Shown here: piece by piece, positions 23,641 to 34,098 of the stretch | Numbering within the stretch: position 1 is the first letter of the stretch | Layout: every line of letters begins with the position of its first letter | Assembly (NCBI RefSeq): GCF_027595985.1 | Contig: NC_073306.1 | Span: forward strand, 157,801,219-157,865,218 | Reading direction: 5' to 3' | Origin: Sorex araneus | Lineage: Eukaryota; Chordata; Mammalia; Eulipotyphla; Soricidae | Length of the DNA: 64,000 nt | Made by a program: the position numbers and the translations under genes | Notes under the pieces: generated by a model | What the model was told of the DNA's origin: nothing | The model's database searches: none | The model's input: only the letters and a program-made list of their open reading frames with translations

Positions 23641-23753
23641 TAATAGGTCCTAATTGCTGCTGATAAATTCTTCAACAAACAAACAAATGAGCTAATGTTA
23701 GTTTATATATCTAACATTTACGTGGTACAATTTCATGTCTCAAAATTGGTACA

Positions 23754-23940
23754 GGGGCCAGAGCCATAGTACCACAGACAGGGCATTTGCCTTGTAAGTA
23801 GCTGATCCACGTTTGATCCCTGGCATCCATATGGTCCCCGAAGCACTGCCAGGGGAAATTCCTGAGTGCAGAGCCAGGAGTTACCCCTGAGTACTGCTAG
23901 GTGTGGCCCAAAATGTAAAAAAAGAAAAAAAGAAAGAAAG
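23754..23940 (+). mobile_element. SOR-type SINE
   Basis: Full-length SOR (ggggccagagccatagtacc … ggtgtggcccaaaatg) with an (AAAG)n-modified A tail. Possible short duplication 'tggtac' at about 23747 and 23944. Confidence 0.9.
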
Positions 23941-24129
23941 AACTGGTACCTTACCTTACCTACCCTTACTTATATTCCTTAATTTAATACCACTGAACAC
24001 TCTCCAGATTAAAATCCCCTTCCCTTTTGGCAGCCTCAGTGTTGATCAGGGTCCAAGAGTTTATTTTTGCTTAGTTTGTCTATTTCCTCGCGTAGCTTCT
24101 CTGTATCCCACACAGATGAGAAAATCCTG

Positions 24130-24530
24130 TATGCATTTTTGTATTTTTGGATAGATAACTAGGAGTGGAACTGCTGGATCATGTGGCAATCTTTTTGTTT
24201 TTATTTTATATTTTCTAGCTTTTGAGGTTATCCCCATCAGTGCTCAGGGGTTACTCCTGGCTCAGCACTCAGGAATTCCTCCTGGCAGCGCTGGGGAGAC
24301 TGTGTGGAATGCTAGGGATCAAACCCGGGTCAACTCCATGCAAGGCAAATGTCCTACCCACTGTACTATCACTCTGGTCCCATATGGCAATTTTTAAAAC
24401 TTTTCCAAATTTCCCCAGCAGAGCTGAACTAATTTACGTCCCCACTGGTAGATATGAGGGCTCCTTTAACACCCTTGCCAGTGCTGGCACTTTCTTGACA
24501 TTATTCATCAGCCTTGCTTTTTGATGTTCA
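24130..24530 (-). mobile_element. Old antisense L1 ORF2 segment interrupted by a SINE
   Basis: 'gtatttttggatagataact…gctggatcatgtggcaat' resumes after the SINE as 'catatggcaatttttaaaac…ccagcagagctg', the standard antisense order of L1 ORF2 DNA. Confidence 0.7.
24197..24380 (-). mobile_element. SOR-type SINE
   Basis: Antisense full-length SOR with head 'gggatcaaacccgggtcaac'. Flanking 'atgtggcaatctttt' (24181) and 'atatggcaattttt' (24381) form an imperfect target-site duplication. Confidence 0.9.
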
Positions 24531-25288
24531 ACATGAAGAAATTTTTTGTTCAATTTAAGAATTAATTCACATCATCTTCCGCAGACACTAGCACTCAGTT
24601 GTCAGGCCTAGAGTTCTTGGCTGAGAAGCATGCAGAGTAATGCCTGTGGTGTACAGGGTGGGCCTGAGAACTTCAGAGGGGCCAGGCCCACCCTCCAAAT
24701 AGAAACAAAACTGAACTCAGACCCTTTCAAATCCAGCCTCAGTACCTCCGCCTCTTTCTGACATCACCACATCCCCCAAGGTCTACAAGCTAAAAGTAAT
24801 CTTTGAATCCTTTCTGTTATTCTCTTCCTACATTTAATTGGTTGCCAAATATGATTTGTTCTACTTTGGTCTTTTCAGATTTTCTCCATCCAGCATTGTT
24901 TCTGTTTCTGCCCTAGTTTGGGCATTTCTCATTACTATCAAGGATGAAGGGTACAATCTTGGCAGTTTCACTGGCTCTCACTGTTTCTCTGTCCATTTAT
25001 TCTTTGACGAAAACGCCATCACAGAAATTTCTCAAAAGCTCTGTCATGTTGACTAACACTATCGTTATCTCCTGCTCCAAAAATAAAAAAGGCCAGATAA
25101 TAATTTAATGGTCATATCCAAGTATAGTCTACATTCATTCATATGTTATACGGGGTTTTATTTGATTTAGTCTTAATTAACTTCTAAGATTGAGATTTCT
25201 CTGTGCCTATGAGCCAAGCAATTTCTCCATATCATTCCCTAAGGATATAACATACTAATTTCTAAATAAACTATGTGTAATTCACCTT
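24531..25288. other. GBA3 intronic sequence, unassigned
   Basis: No gene or clear repeat is seen. Confidence 0.4.
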
Positions 25289-25893
25289 TGTAGGAATTTT
25301 CTTTTAAAAACAAACATTTATTTGTATTGTCATTGTTGTAGTGTGGACAGTTCAGTCTGAGGCCTCTGAATGTGGCAGTGCTAAGGGGCTGTGGCAGCCA
25401 GACCACGGGGACCACCCTGGAAGTGTGCAGGGGCACACCAGAACTCCATCCACCCACGCTCGGGCCTCTTGGGCCCTTCCTCACCCTCCTGTGCTGCGGA
25501 ATTCTTACCAGGCCCCACCGTACAACACACAGACTGTCTCCTTGGCCTTCTCATTCTTTTCTGCAAGTTCATAGAGTGTAATGAATTCTCCCAGGTCTAA
25601 CAACTAATACAAGTCAAACTTCATGGTGTCAAGGTGCCCTTCAGGCCACGAAGGGAAGGTGAAATGTCATGTTCAGTGTCATTTGCTCCCTCTGACTCGA
25701 GGCCTTCACTTTCCAGTCAGGAATCGCAGAGATCTCTGTGCACAGCACAAGGTGGAGATCATCGTGATCATCGTGTCTTTGTTGTGAAGCTAAGGAAGAA
25801 AGATGGGCCCAAGTATTGACTGAAATGCTTCCACAGACTAAAAAGCTGATTCCTGGATAGAGAGAAAATGATTAGAAAGTTTATGATGAGAGT

Positions 25894-26139
25894 GGACTGG
25901 AGTAATAGCACAGCAGGTATGGCGTTTGCTTTGCATGTGGTCGACCTGGGTTCAATTCCTCCATCTTTCTATGAGAGCCCGGCAAACTGCCAATAGTATC
26001 CTGCTCCCATGGCAGAACCTGGCAAGCTACCTGTGGCTATTTGATATGTCAAAAACAGTAACAAGTCTCACAATAGAGACGTTACTGGTGCCCACTCGAA
26101 CAAATCGATGACCAATGGGATGACAATGGCAGTGGCAGA
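25894..26139 (+). mobile_element. SINE2: tRNA head with RTE-like tail
   Basis: Head 'ggactggagtaatagcacagcagg', B-box 'gggttcaattcc', body with 'gagagcccggcaaactgcc' and 'gatatgtcaaaaacagtaac', tail 'gagacgttactggtgccc … aaatcgatgaccaatggg'. The terminal repeat is degenerate (tgacaatggcagtggcag). Confidence 0.9.
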
Positions 26140-26322
26140 TTTGATTATTTATTTTTTTTGCTTTTTGGGTCACACCCAGCAATGCTCAGGGGTTGCTCCT
26201 GACTCTGCACTCAGAAATTCCTCCTGGGGTGCTTGGAGGACCATATGGGATGCTGGGAATCAAATCTGGGTTGGCTGCATACAAGGCAAATACCCTACTC
26301 ACTGAGCTATTGCTCCAGTCCC
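26140..26322 (-). mobile_element. SOR-type SINE
   Basis: Antisense full-length SOR (tttgggtcacacccagcaatg … ctattgctccagtcc). Its 5' end abuts the 15-bp repeat at 26323-26337. No matching copy lies next to its poly-T end; the other copy is about 840 bp further away at 25289. Confidence 0.92.
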
Positions 26323-26646
26323 TGTAGGAATTTTCTTAAAGGATTTCTCCTGTCTGGGATGAACTATCTTTAATCTCCACCTATTCCAGCTGGATATCTG
26401 TCTTCCAGTTCAATTGTAGCAGAAATTCTCATCTTCTTTAAAGTTTTTTTGTACTGCAGGACAGAAGGAAGAAAGTTATCTTATCCCATAACACTGTGTA
26501 AATCTCATAGGGCACTTCTCACATTCTCTGTTAGGCTGTGAGCCCCTTGAGTTTGATTTAATTCAACATTAAGTATCTATTGTGTGAGAGGAACTGTTAG
26601 GTGAATGTAAGAGAGCCTCTACATTTTCTGACATTGTGATAGGCAT

Positions 26647-27116
26647 AATTACCCACACCGAGCAGAGCTCCCGGCAGCCGAAGACCACCGGAACCTAGCT
26701 ACAGCCATGCCGGAGGCCCCTCTCCACGCGTTGGAACAGGCCTCATGCATGAAGGTACTGGCAGAGGAACCCAGGTGTGTGTAATCCCATCAATGGCCAA
26801 CATCCAGAGATATACTTAAAAGCAAGCTCTCAGAATCGATATCTTTAGCTTACTTCTCCCTCTGGGAGAAACTGGCAATCTTCTGAGAGTTTCCTGCCCA
26901 CATGGGACAGCCTTGCAAGCTTCCCATGGTGTATTCATATGCAAAATCCAGTAACAAGCTGGATCTCATTTCCCTGACTCTGAAGAGCCCCCAGTGCAAC
27001 ATTGTTAGGAGGGCCGAGTCGAGATAGACTTCTAAGATTTCAGGGAAAGGACGAAATGAGATGTTACTGAGTCCGTCCGAGAAATCGGTGATTACGGGAT
27101 TTCGTGATCGTGATCG
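26647..27116 (+). mobile_element. 470-bp RTE-tailed element with non-tRNA head
   Basis: The 12-bp duplication tgtgataggcat lies at 26635-26646 and 27117-27128. The first ~200 bp (GC-rich: accgagcagagctcccgg…) match neither SOR nor SINE2. Then comes a SINE2-like body (ctctgggagaaactggcaa … catatgcaaaatccagtaacaa). Next come about 100 extra bases, then a tail 'gagatgttactg … cgagaaatcggtgattacggg' homologous to the RTE/SINE2 tail, ending in tgatcg repeats. I do not recognise it as a named family. Confidence 0.75.
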
Positions 27117-27414
27117 TGTGATAGGCATGTGTAATTCTGCCCTGTTCACCCTCTCACCTAGTTCAACATTTTGTACGAAGGAATTTGGTAAGCATGTACT
27201 GAATAAAGTCAAATTAAATCAAAAACAATGATGAAAGTCACTCTGAATGTAGTAATGAGTGCTTATTGAGGAAGAAATGTGTATGCTCTCCACAAATTGT
27301 TCCTGCTTTTGTGGATTCAGTGCTTTGAGGCTGGGTACAAATTAGACAAAATAATAAATTTAGTTAGAAATGAGTTCAATCTAGGATTGTGTGACAATAA
27401 GAACCTGGGCTCTC

Positions 27415-27565
27415 TCTTGTCTTTGGTTTTGGGACAAATCAAGCAATGCTCAGGGCTCACTCATGATGGGCCTTAGGGTAATGATTTGTGGCCAGGGATT
27501 TAACCCTGATTGACTGTGTGCAAGGTAAGCACCCTACTTGCTGTACTATTGCTCTGATGCCTGGT
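27415..27565 (-). mobile_element. Old SOR-type SINE
   Basis: Antisense and diverged: 'aagcaatgctcagggctcactc', 'ccagggatttaaccctgattg', 'ctgtactattgctctgatgcc'. Confidence 0.7.
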
Positions 27566-27689
27566 CTCTACTCTTGGGTCAGTTCCAACCTCACTAAACT
27601 GCTTGTACTCTTCCAAAAACTCCCTGTTGATGATAATGAAGCAGTGGCTCCAACCCTTTCTCGTGTTCTAGTTAACGATTCTAGGCATT

Positions 27690-28660
27690 GAGACTTTTCA
27701 CTGAAGTTACATTCAATGATAAGCATCAGAAAATTTAACAAGCCCACCAACATATAGTATGGAACCACAACCTTTTCTGTGGTTTCTAAAATCTGAAAGG
27801 TTCTGAATGCCAACCCAACAGCACCCACATTTAATTATTTATTTATTTATTTAATGAAAGCACCATGATTTACACAGCTATTCACAGTTGAGTTTTTAAC
27901 ATACTGTGTTCCAGCATCAATCCCACCCCTGGTGTCAGGTTCCCTTGAACAGGGTTCCAGGTTACCCCTCCTGCCCGAATCTCCCTACCTCCCTCATTTG
28001 TGACCTTGACATACACATTTTAAGGTTTGGTTGTTTAAGTGCACATCCCCTGCTTCTTTGCTATTGACTGTGGTTTGGATACTTACCTGTAGCACTCGTC
28101 TATACCACTGATGTACCCAGTTCCCCTTGACCCCTGTCTCCTACTGCTTCCCATGTCTCTTCTTCCTCCCTTTATTTCTTTTCTTCTCTATTCTCTCCTC
28201 CCTATACTAGGTTTCTTCCCTTTAAAACTTTGTGCTCCCTCATCTAGTAATTTTATATACCACAGGCAAGTGAGGTCTTTGTCCTTTTTTTGGCTTACTT
28301 CATCTAACATGATATCTTCTAGTCCCAACCAAGTTGAAGCAAATCACATGATTTCATCACTATTTTCATCATTCCATAGAGTATATGGATTACTTTTATC
28401 TTTCCTTTCATCATTTCACAGAGTATATAGACCGCACATTCATGGCCCACATATATCATTGGGCACCTATATTAAGTTCATATTTTAGCTACTGTACTTA
28501 GTGCTGTAATGAATAATGCTGCATGTCCTTCTGAATGACTGTTTTAATGTTCTGGGGGAAGATGCCCAGAAGTAGAATTGTTGGATTGTATAGCAGCTCA
28601 ATACTTCGTTTACTGAGAAATCTTCATATTGTTTCCCGTAAACCAACCACATAAAAAAAA
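27690..28660 (-). mobile_element. Old antisense L1 (ORF2 end and 3'UTR)
   Basis: It starts with a 3'UTR-like antisense segment and ends in ORF2 antisense: 'agatgcccagaagtagaattg' is the reverse of the NS.SGHL/IPLLGI-type coding region. Long and diverged; no intact reading frame. Confidence 0.65.
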
Positions 28661-29825
28661 AAAAGTTTAGTTCTAAAACTAATTTGGCAGCACAATTTGA
28701 CCCACATTGATGTGACCATTTGTTATCATTTCAGTGTTTTCTCCCTGGTTTAAACATTTGTATTATATTTTACCATAGAAATATGAGGGTGTTGAACTGG
28801 ACCCACTGGAAATGTTAATTTCAAATATGTAATTTGCTTCAAGTTTCTTTTTACTAGAATTCAAGAATTCTTAACATGTTTGTTCTTAGGATTTTCAGGT
28901 AAAGGGTAACATGTCTGAATAAATCTGTTAACATATGAAACTATTTAAAAACCACAGAAGTTCATGGGGGACACTGTAGACCAGCAGTGCAAGATTGGGG
29001 CAATGTAAAACTGGAGGGTGGCAGTATGGAAGACATCTAAAAAATGGGGGTGTCACTTGTACAACCTCTCATGGTTATGATATCTACTGAGATCACGGGG
29101 TTTGACCCCAGCTTTTAAAAAAATCTGTAACTGGTTAATATTACAGGATTTTCCATGAACATGAGGGCACAGGAGGTATTTCTAGTGGGCTGAATTTCAA
29201 TAAGCAGCTGCTCACTCTTGTGCAGTGATCTGTTGAAGCAATTGGAACTGCTTTAACTCAGAGAGACCATCATTTATTTCTTCTGTTAAACAATTTCTCA
29301 AAAAGCATGTAAAGAATTAGAAAAAACCTCATCACTATCCTTTCTGAGAAACCCTCTACTTACTATAGTAAATCATTTCACAGAGTATGGCCCATGTATA
29401 TCATTGGGCACCTATATTGAGTTCATATTTTAGCTACTGTGTAGCTAAAGCTTGATTAGAGGACATTTGGAAACTTTAAAAAAATCCCTTTTCCAAACTG
29501 GAGGAATATCTTATAAAATAAAAATGTTCTATAGCCTTTGTCTTTCATATGTCAAGATTTAAAAGATTTAACAATAAGAGATTGAGTTGGCAACTGAAAT
29601 CATGTAGTTCTCCCTTCCTCCACTGTTCAAGACATTTTCATTTCTGTCACAAATGTAAGTTTGGGGCATTGATGAGGATACCCAGTACTGGAAAGGAATG
29701 GAAAAAAGGATTTTCATACAGAATTTCTCATCACTTTTACATTTAAAATATGAGCACACACTTAACAGGAATAGTATTTCTATAAATTTGCTGCAACAAT
29801 CTTCATTAATCTCTTACTCCCCTGG
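28661..29825. other. GBA3 intronic sequence with a duplicated L1 scrap
   Basis: Mostly unassigned. 29366-29440 repeats part of the antisense L1 at 28408-28500 ('tatcattgggcacctatatt', 'ttcatattttagctactgt'). No gene is seen. Confidence 0.5.
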
Positions 29826-30325
29826 GCAATATAGTAGGCTGAATAATGGGCCCCCAAATATGTCCTTGTCCTCATTACTACTTACATTAATGTATTATCT
29901 TTAATGTTAAAGGAACTTTACAGATATTTTAGGATCATGAGATAGCAACTGGATTACCAAGGAGGTCTCAATGTAATCATATGCATCTTTATAAGAGTGA
30001 GGCATGAGGCTCAGAGCCAGAAAGAAAATATATAAAGAATAAAGCCTGGACAGAAAGTATGGATGATGTACTGCTGCTGGATTTGGATATGGGAAAAGGG
30101 GCCACGAGCCAAATATGCAGACCGATTCTGGAATCTGCAAGAAGCAGGGCATGGTTTCTCCATGATAGTCTCTGGAATGCAGTCCTGCTGATAACTTACC
30201 TTGATTTTAACTCAGAGAGAATATTTGGACATCTGATGCCCTAAACTAATAAAATACCTTCGTGTTGTTTAAGTCTACTACATTTCTGACAAATTGTTCT
30301 AGAAACCATAAGAAACTAATATAAA
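29826..30325 (+). mobile_element. Ancient solo LTR, MLT1/MaLR-like
   Basis: The order of phrases (gctgaataatgggcccccaaatatgtcc; aaggaactttacagatattt; gaggtctcaatgtaatc; ccttgattttaactc; taataaaatacctt…; ataagaaactaatata) matches the general plan of mammalian-wide MaLR LTRs from memory. It is a decayed fossil with no coding capacity. The subfamily is uncertain. Confidence 0.55.
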
Positions 30326-31190
30326 CATTTTTCCAAGAACACCTAGTAAAGTGAAAAAAATTGGTAAAGAATTAATCTGCAGTTATGCGTCATACACATG
30401 GTGGGCCTCAGCCAACATTAATTCTCTGGTTAAGACATTTATAGTTTAAGTGGGATAGTAGCAGTTCAATTATTTTCTGTACACAGGCATCATTTTTTGC
30501 AAACTTCAGCCACATCCTCTTCTAAAGGAATGTCCCCATTTCTTCATTCTTTATAATTTAGCTCTGTTCCTGGCCACAACTTACTGAATGAAAAAAAATT
30601 CTTCCCTTGTGACATCTGATATGGACAACCTCATTGGAAAAGATATTCTTGCACAATTATCTTCTCTTCCAGGGATGTTTGGAATTGAGATCTGAGAGAA
30701 AAATAAGTTCAGAACCACCAGGAGGACTGTCATTGGCAGATGGGGTAGCATTTTGAGATGATGGAAAATAAGATGCATAAAGAAAATTAGTCGTTGAAGA
30801 AGAGGAATAGGGTGTAGTGGGAAAAGTTGGAATAGGTGTATTTATTTCTCAAGTACAACTTCTCATAGTTGTACTTGAGAAATAAAGATACTTTCAGCTT
30901 CTAATTTCAGTTCCCTAGAATTCCAGTTGCATTTATTTCCTGTCGTGAAGTATCTGCTACTTTTCTCTCATTGTTTCTAATCATTTCCACTGCATTCCAC
31001 ACTAACAAGTCATCTGTCCACAATACCACTGCTTTGCTTGGATTAATATGAGTGGGTTCTTTTTGCCATACATATGAATGACCCCTCACCCAAAAATGCT
31101 TCATATTTTTGTAGATAAAATGAGTATAAATGGATACAATTCAAACAGATAAGAAGATAGGTCAAATTGATAATATTCCCAGTATGACAT
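30326..31190. other. GBA3 intronic sequence with a perfect hairpin
   Basis: Otherwise unassigned. A 19-bp perfect stem with an 8-nt loop lies at 30841-30886. Confidence 0.5.
30841..30886. repeat. Perfect 19-bp inverted repeat, 8-nt loop
   Basis: The left arm 30841-30859 (tttatttctcaagtacaac) is exactly complementary to the right arm 30868-30886; the loop is ttctcata. It could be a cruciform or RNA hairpin, or the remnant of a palindromic element. No function can be assigned. Confidence 0.9.
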
Positions 31191-31335
31191 AGTTGTGCTC
31201 ATGGCCAACTGGGCTCCATTCCTGACATCCCTGTGATCCCCCTGAGAATCATCAGGAGTAATTCTATCATGAGTGCAGAGCCAGGAATAACCCCTGAGCA
31301 TCGTTGAGTGTTGCCGCCAAGCAAACGAAAACAAA
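31191..31335 (+). mobile_element. SOR-type SINE, 5'-degraded
   Basis: The body 'cagagccaggaataacccctgagcatcg' is clear. The head is decayed (attcctgacatccctgtgatcccc). Confidence 0.8.
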
Positions 31336-32117
31336 TAAAAACATTCAAATGGAGAAGGGGAGAGTAAGCATAAAAGAAGGATTTGACATTTAATACTGAA
31401 AATAATCATTCCCATTATAAATATTATAAATATTCAGAAGCAGAATACAGCCTAGATGGGCTTGCTTCAGAGTTTTAATATTTCTATATTGATAATACAT
31501 GATTGTGGGGGAAAGAACGTATTTACTAAGAGGACTACCTGTGAGTGAATTATTTCAACTGGAGAAAGTAAAGAACAATTTAATAATGTATTGTCATTTG
31601 ATACCTACAAATGATAATAGGTATTATCAATTCTCATGGCGTGATGTTATTTCTTTTTCTCTTTTACAGGTTAGCAAACTTGGGTGTAGTAATATCAGGT
31701 GACTTATTTCTGTGGTGCTATAACTGAACTGTCCCACTCTGGAGCTCTTCTCATGAAATCCATAATCTTCTGCATCATGGGAAATTTCCTTTGAGAACTT
31801 AGAAAGGAAAAAAAAGACAGAACACTGCACAAACCAGAAGTAAAGTGTACACTTCTGAGCTGTTAAATATTAGTTATGCAATAGTTTTGATGTACCATCA
31901 TGCTGGGGTACAAACACTTTTAGCTTAAAATATTTTTATCTTCGGTTCAATGGAAAATTATCTTGTTGCTTGAATTACAGTAATTGCCATCATTAATGGT
32001 AGTATCATGTCTAATAATGCTCACAAGAGGTAAATCACTTATTCCTTCCATTTCTCTTCAAGGATCTGGTAGTAAGAATCAGCTGCAAAATAGATGATTG
32101 TTCTGGCTATTAAAATG
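31336..32117. other. GBA3 intronic sequence, unassigned
   Basis: No gene or confident repeat is seen. Confidence 0.4.
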
Positions 32118-32214
32118 AATTTTCCTGGGAGATGTGTGCTGTACATGGGTAGAAGACCAAACATGATCCTCTTAGTGTCTGTATTGCAAATCACAATACC
32201 CCAAAGGAAAGAGG

Positions 32215-32217
<3 letters not shown>

Positions 32218-32292
<75 letters not shown>
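32218..32292. repeat. (GA)n microsatellite inside L1
   Basis: About 36 GA units lie where other L1 copies in this window have only 'ggagagagagagcaaaaggg' (for example near 10553 and 50497). Confidence 0.95.
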
Positions 32293-32295
<3 letters not shown>

Positions 32296-32340
32296 CCTGC
32301 CCTAGAGGCAGATTGAGGGTTGGGATGGCAGAAGTGATAT

Positions 32341-32577
32341 CACTGTCACTGTCACTGTCATCCCTCCTGTTGCTCATAGATTTGCTCGAGTGGGCACCAG
32401 TAACATCTCCATTATGAGACTTGTTGTTACCATTTTTGGCATATAGAATACGCCATGGGTAGCTTGCCAGGCTCTGCCACGCAAGTGGGATACTCTCAGT
32501 AGCTTGCTGGGCTCTTCGAGAGGGATCTAACCCAGGTCAGCTGCGTGCAAGGCAAATGCCCTACCACTGTGCTATCA
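32341..32577 (-). mobile_element. SINE2, antisense
   Basis: It starts with the terminal repeat (cactgtcactgtcactgtc), then the reverse of the RTE-like tail (gctcgagtgggcaccagtaac), body and tRNA-like head. The flanks cagaagtgatat (32329-32340) and cagaagggatat (32578-32589) form a 12-bp duplication with one mismatch. Confidence 0.92.
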
Positions 32578-32740
32578 CAGAAGGGATATGGGGGATATTA
32601 TTGATGGTGGGAAATGTACACTGGAGAAGCGATGGGTGTTGAAATGTTGTATGACTGAAATCCAATCATGAAAGTTTTATAACCATGTCTCACAGTGGTT
32701 CAATAATAAATGAATTAAATAAAAATATAAAATAAAATAA

Positions 32741-33290
32741 AATTGCTATGCTTCTTGTTGTGAAATGTTAGCAAGCCTGGTAACAGACGCTTTAGCAAGG
32801 AGGGCTCAGATGTCACACTGTGACAGAAAGAGGGTTGTCACTTTCAGTCTGGCACTGATCTTTCCTGAAGATTTTCTTACATATTTCTCAAGATGAAGAA
32901 TGCCACACCTCTTAGCTTGAGGATTAAACAAAATATGTGTCATCTGACACTCAGGTATGAAAACAATATATGAGTGCAGATATTATTTTTATATTTAAAG
33001 GAAGGAGTTGGCTGTGAAACTCTCGACTTAGTCAGGGAATTCTCACAGACCAGGTTAGAATTTCAGAGAATAGCCCTCAGCTTAACATTCCTTAATATCC
33101 CAAGTCCCTGGCTCACTGCCCTTTTCTACTATTTTCTGAAGCAGATGCCAAGTTCTTATGCTTAGTGGTCTCTTTCCCAAGATCCAAAAGGCTAAGGGGC
33201 TTCAAGAAGCACTGAAGTAGTCATCTGGTTTAATCCTTAACCTTTATGTTTAAGGCATCTGAGATCAGTTCATTCAATCTACATATATTC
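32741..33290. other. GBA3 intronic sequence, unassigned
   Basis: No gene or clear repeat is seen. Confidence 0.4.
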
Positions 33291-33470
33291 ATGAAGAGGC
33301 TGAAGACATAGTAAAGCAAATAGGGTGCCTGCCCTGCATGTGTCTGCCCCAGGTTCTATCGCTGGCACCCACATGGTCCCCAAAACCTGCCAAAAGTGAT
33401 TCCTGAGTACAAATTCAGCTGCAAGCTCTGAGCCCATATGGGTGTGGCCCCGAAAGAAGAAAACAAAGCA
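33291..33470 (+). mobile_element. SOR-type SINE, old
   Basis: Head 'gaggctgaagacatagtaaag', B-box remnant 'aggttctatcgctgg', end 'gggtgtggccccgaaag'. Confidence 0.8.
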
Positions 33471-33479
33471 AATATTTGT

Positions 33480-33635
33480 GAAGGGCTGGAGAACAGGGGT
33501 TAAAGCATTTGCCTTGCATCCTGACAGTTCCAAGTTAGTGGCACCACGTATGGACCCCTGTGCATCACCAGGAACAACCTCTGAGCACAGAGCCGGGAAA
33601 AATTCCTGAGAACAAATGGGTGTGGCCCAAACCCT
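33480..33635 (+). mobile_element. SOR-type SINE, old
   Basis: A second diverged copy in tandem with the previous one: 'gggctggagaacaggggttaaag … tgagcacagagccgggaaaa … gggtgtggcccaaacc'. Confidence 0.8.
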
Positions 33636-34098
33636 CTACCCAATTTATTTGTTTACTCCAACTTTCTAAGAGGAAGTGTTTGCTACCTTTCTGGTATTGT
33701 TCCAGGATTTAGGAGATCTGGAGATGAAGCAGACAGACTAATCTGCTGTCACTGTACCTATGTTTCAGAAAGTTAAGGGGCACATAAAACATCCAAATGT
33801 ATAAAATAAATTTACTAAGTGTGGCAATAACACAAAGCAATGCCCTAGGAACTTATCAAAATAAGTCTTTGAGAATAAATATCTCCCATGATCGCATTGT
33901 CCCATCACACTTACTGTCTCTGATCAGCCAGGTTTTCTCAGACTTCTTCCTGTTGTCCTCTTCAGTCTTCAACTGATTATATGTAGAATGTAGTAGAAAC
34001 TTATAAAACATAAATTATGTAGGAATTTATCATGCCCCCCTTAAAATGTATTGCTAACATCCTAAGCATAACTACTCAAATTTTTTCCTCTCTCTTAG
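33636..34098 (+). other. End of GBA3 intron, acceptor site
   Basis: Unique sequence ending in a strong pyrimidine tract and AG (tttttcctctctcttag) at 34098. Confidence 0.6.

Larger units (their letters stand above)
25289..26337 (-). mobile_element. 1,019-bp TSD-bounded composite (SOR + SINE2 + unknown 3' segment)
   Basis: A perfect 15-bp repeat tgtaggaattttctt lies at 25289-25303 and 26323-26337. Read on the - strand, the enclosed DNA starts exactly at a SOR 5' end (26322), passes an antisense-to-SOR SINE2, then about 590 bp of GC-richer unknown sequence. It ends about 13 nt after an AAATAAAT motif, close to the other repeat copy (25304). This fits a polyadenylated read-through transcript retroposed as a unit. 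The alternative is a SOR whose tail was split by later insertions. The unknown part shows no recognised reading frame. Confidence 0.6.
32118..32740 (+). mobile_element. L1 3'UTR, split by SINE2
   Basis: Sense L1 3'UTR (gggagatgtgtgctg … caccaaaccacaa-type sequence … atgggtgttgaaatgttgtatgactg … cacagtggttcaat) is interrupted at 32341-32577. Its internal short GA stretch has expanded to a long (GA)n run. Confidence 0.85.

Noticed and set aside
24222-24524. Open frames over SOR copies (here and at 1133, 8202, 38613 and 53259)
   Set aside because: Recurring peptides such as 'GYSWLCTQE' or 'ARQTPYPLCYRS' are translations of the SINE itself.
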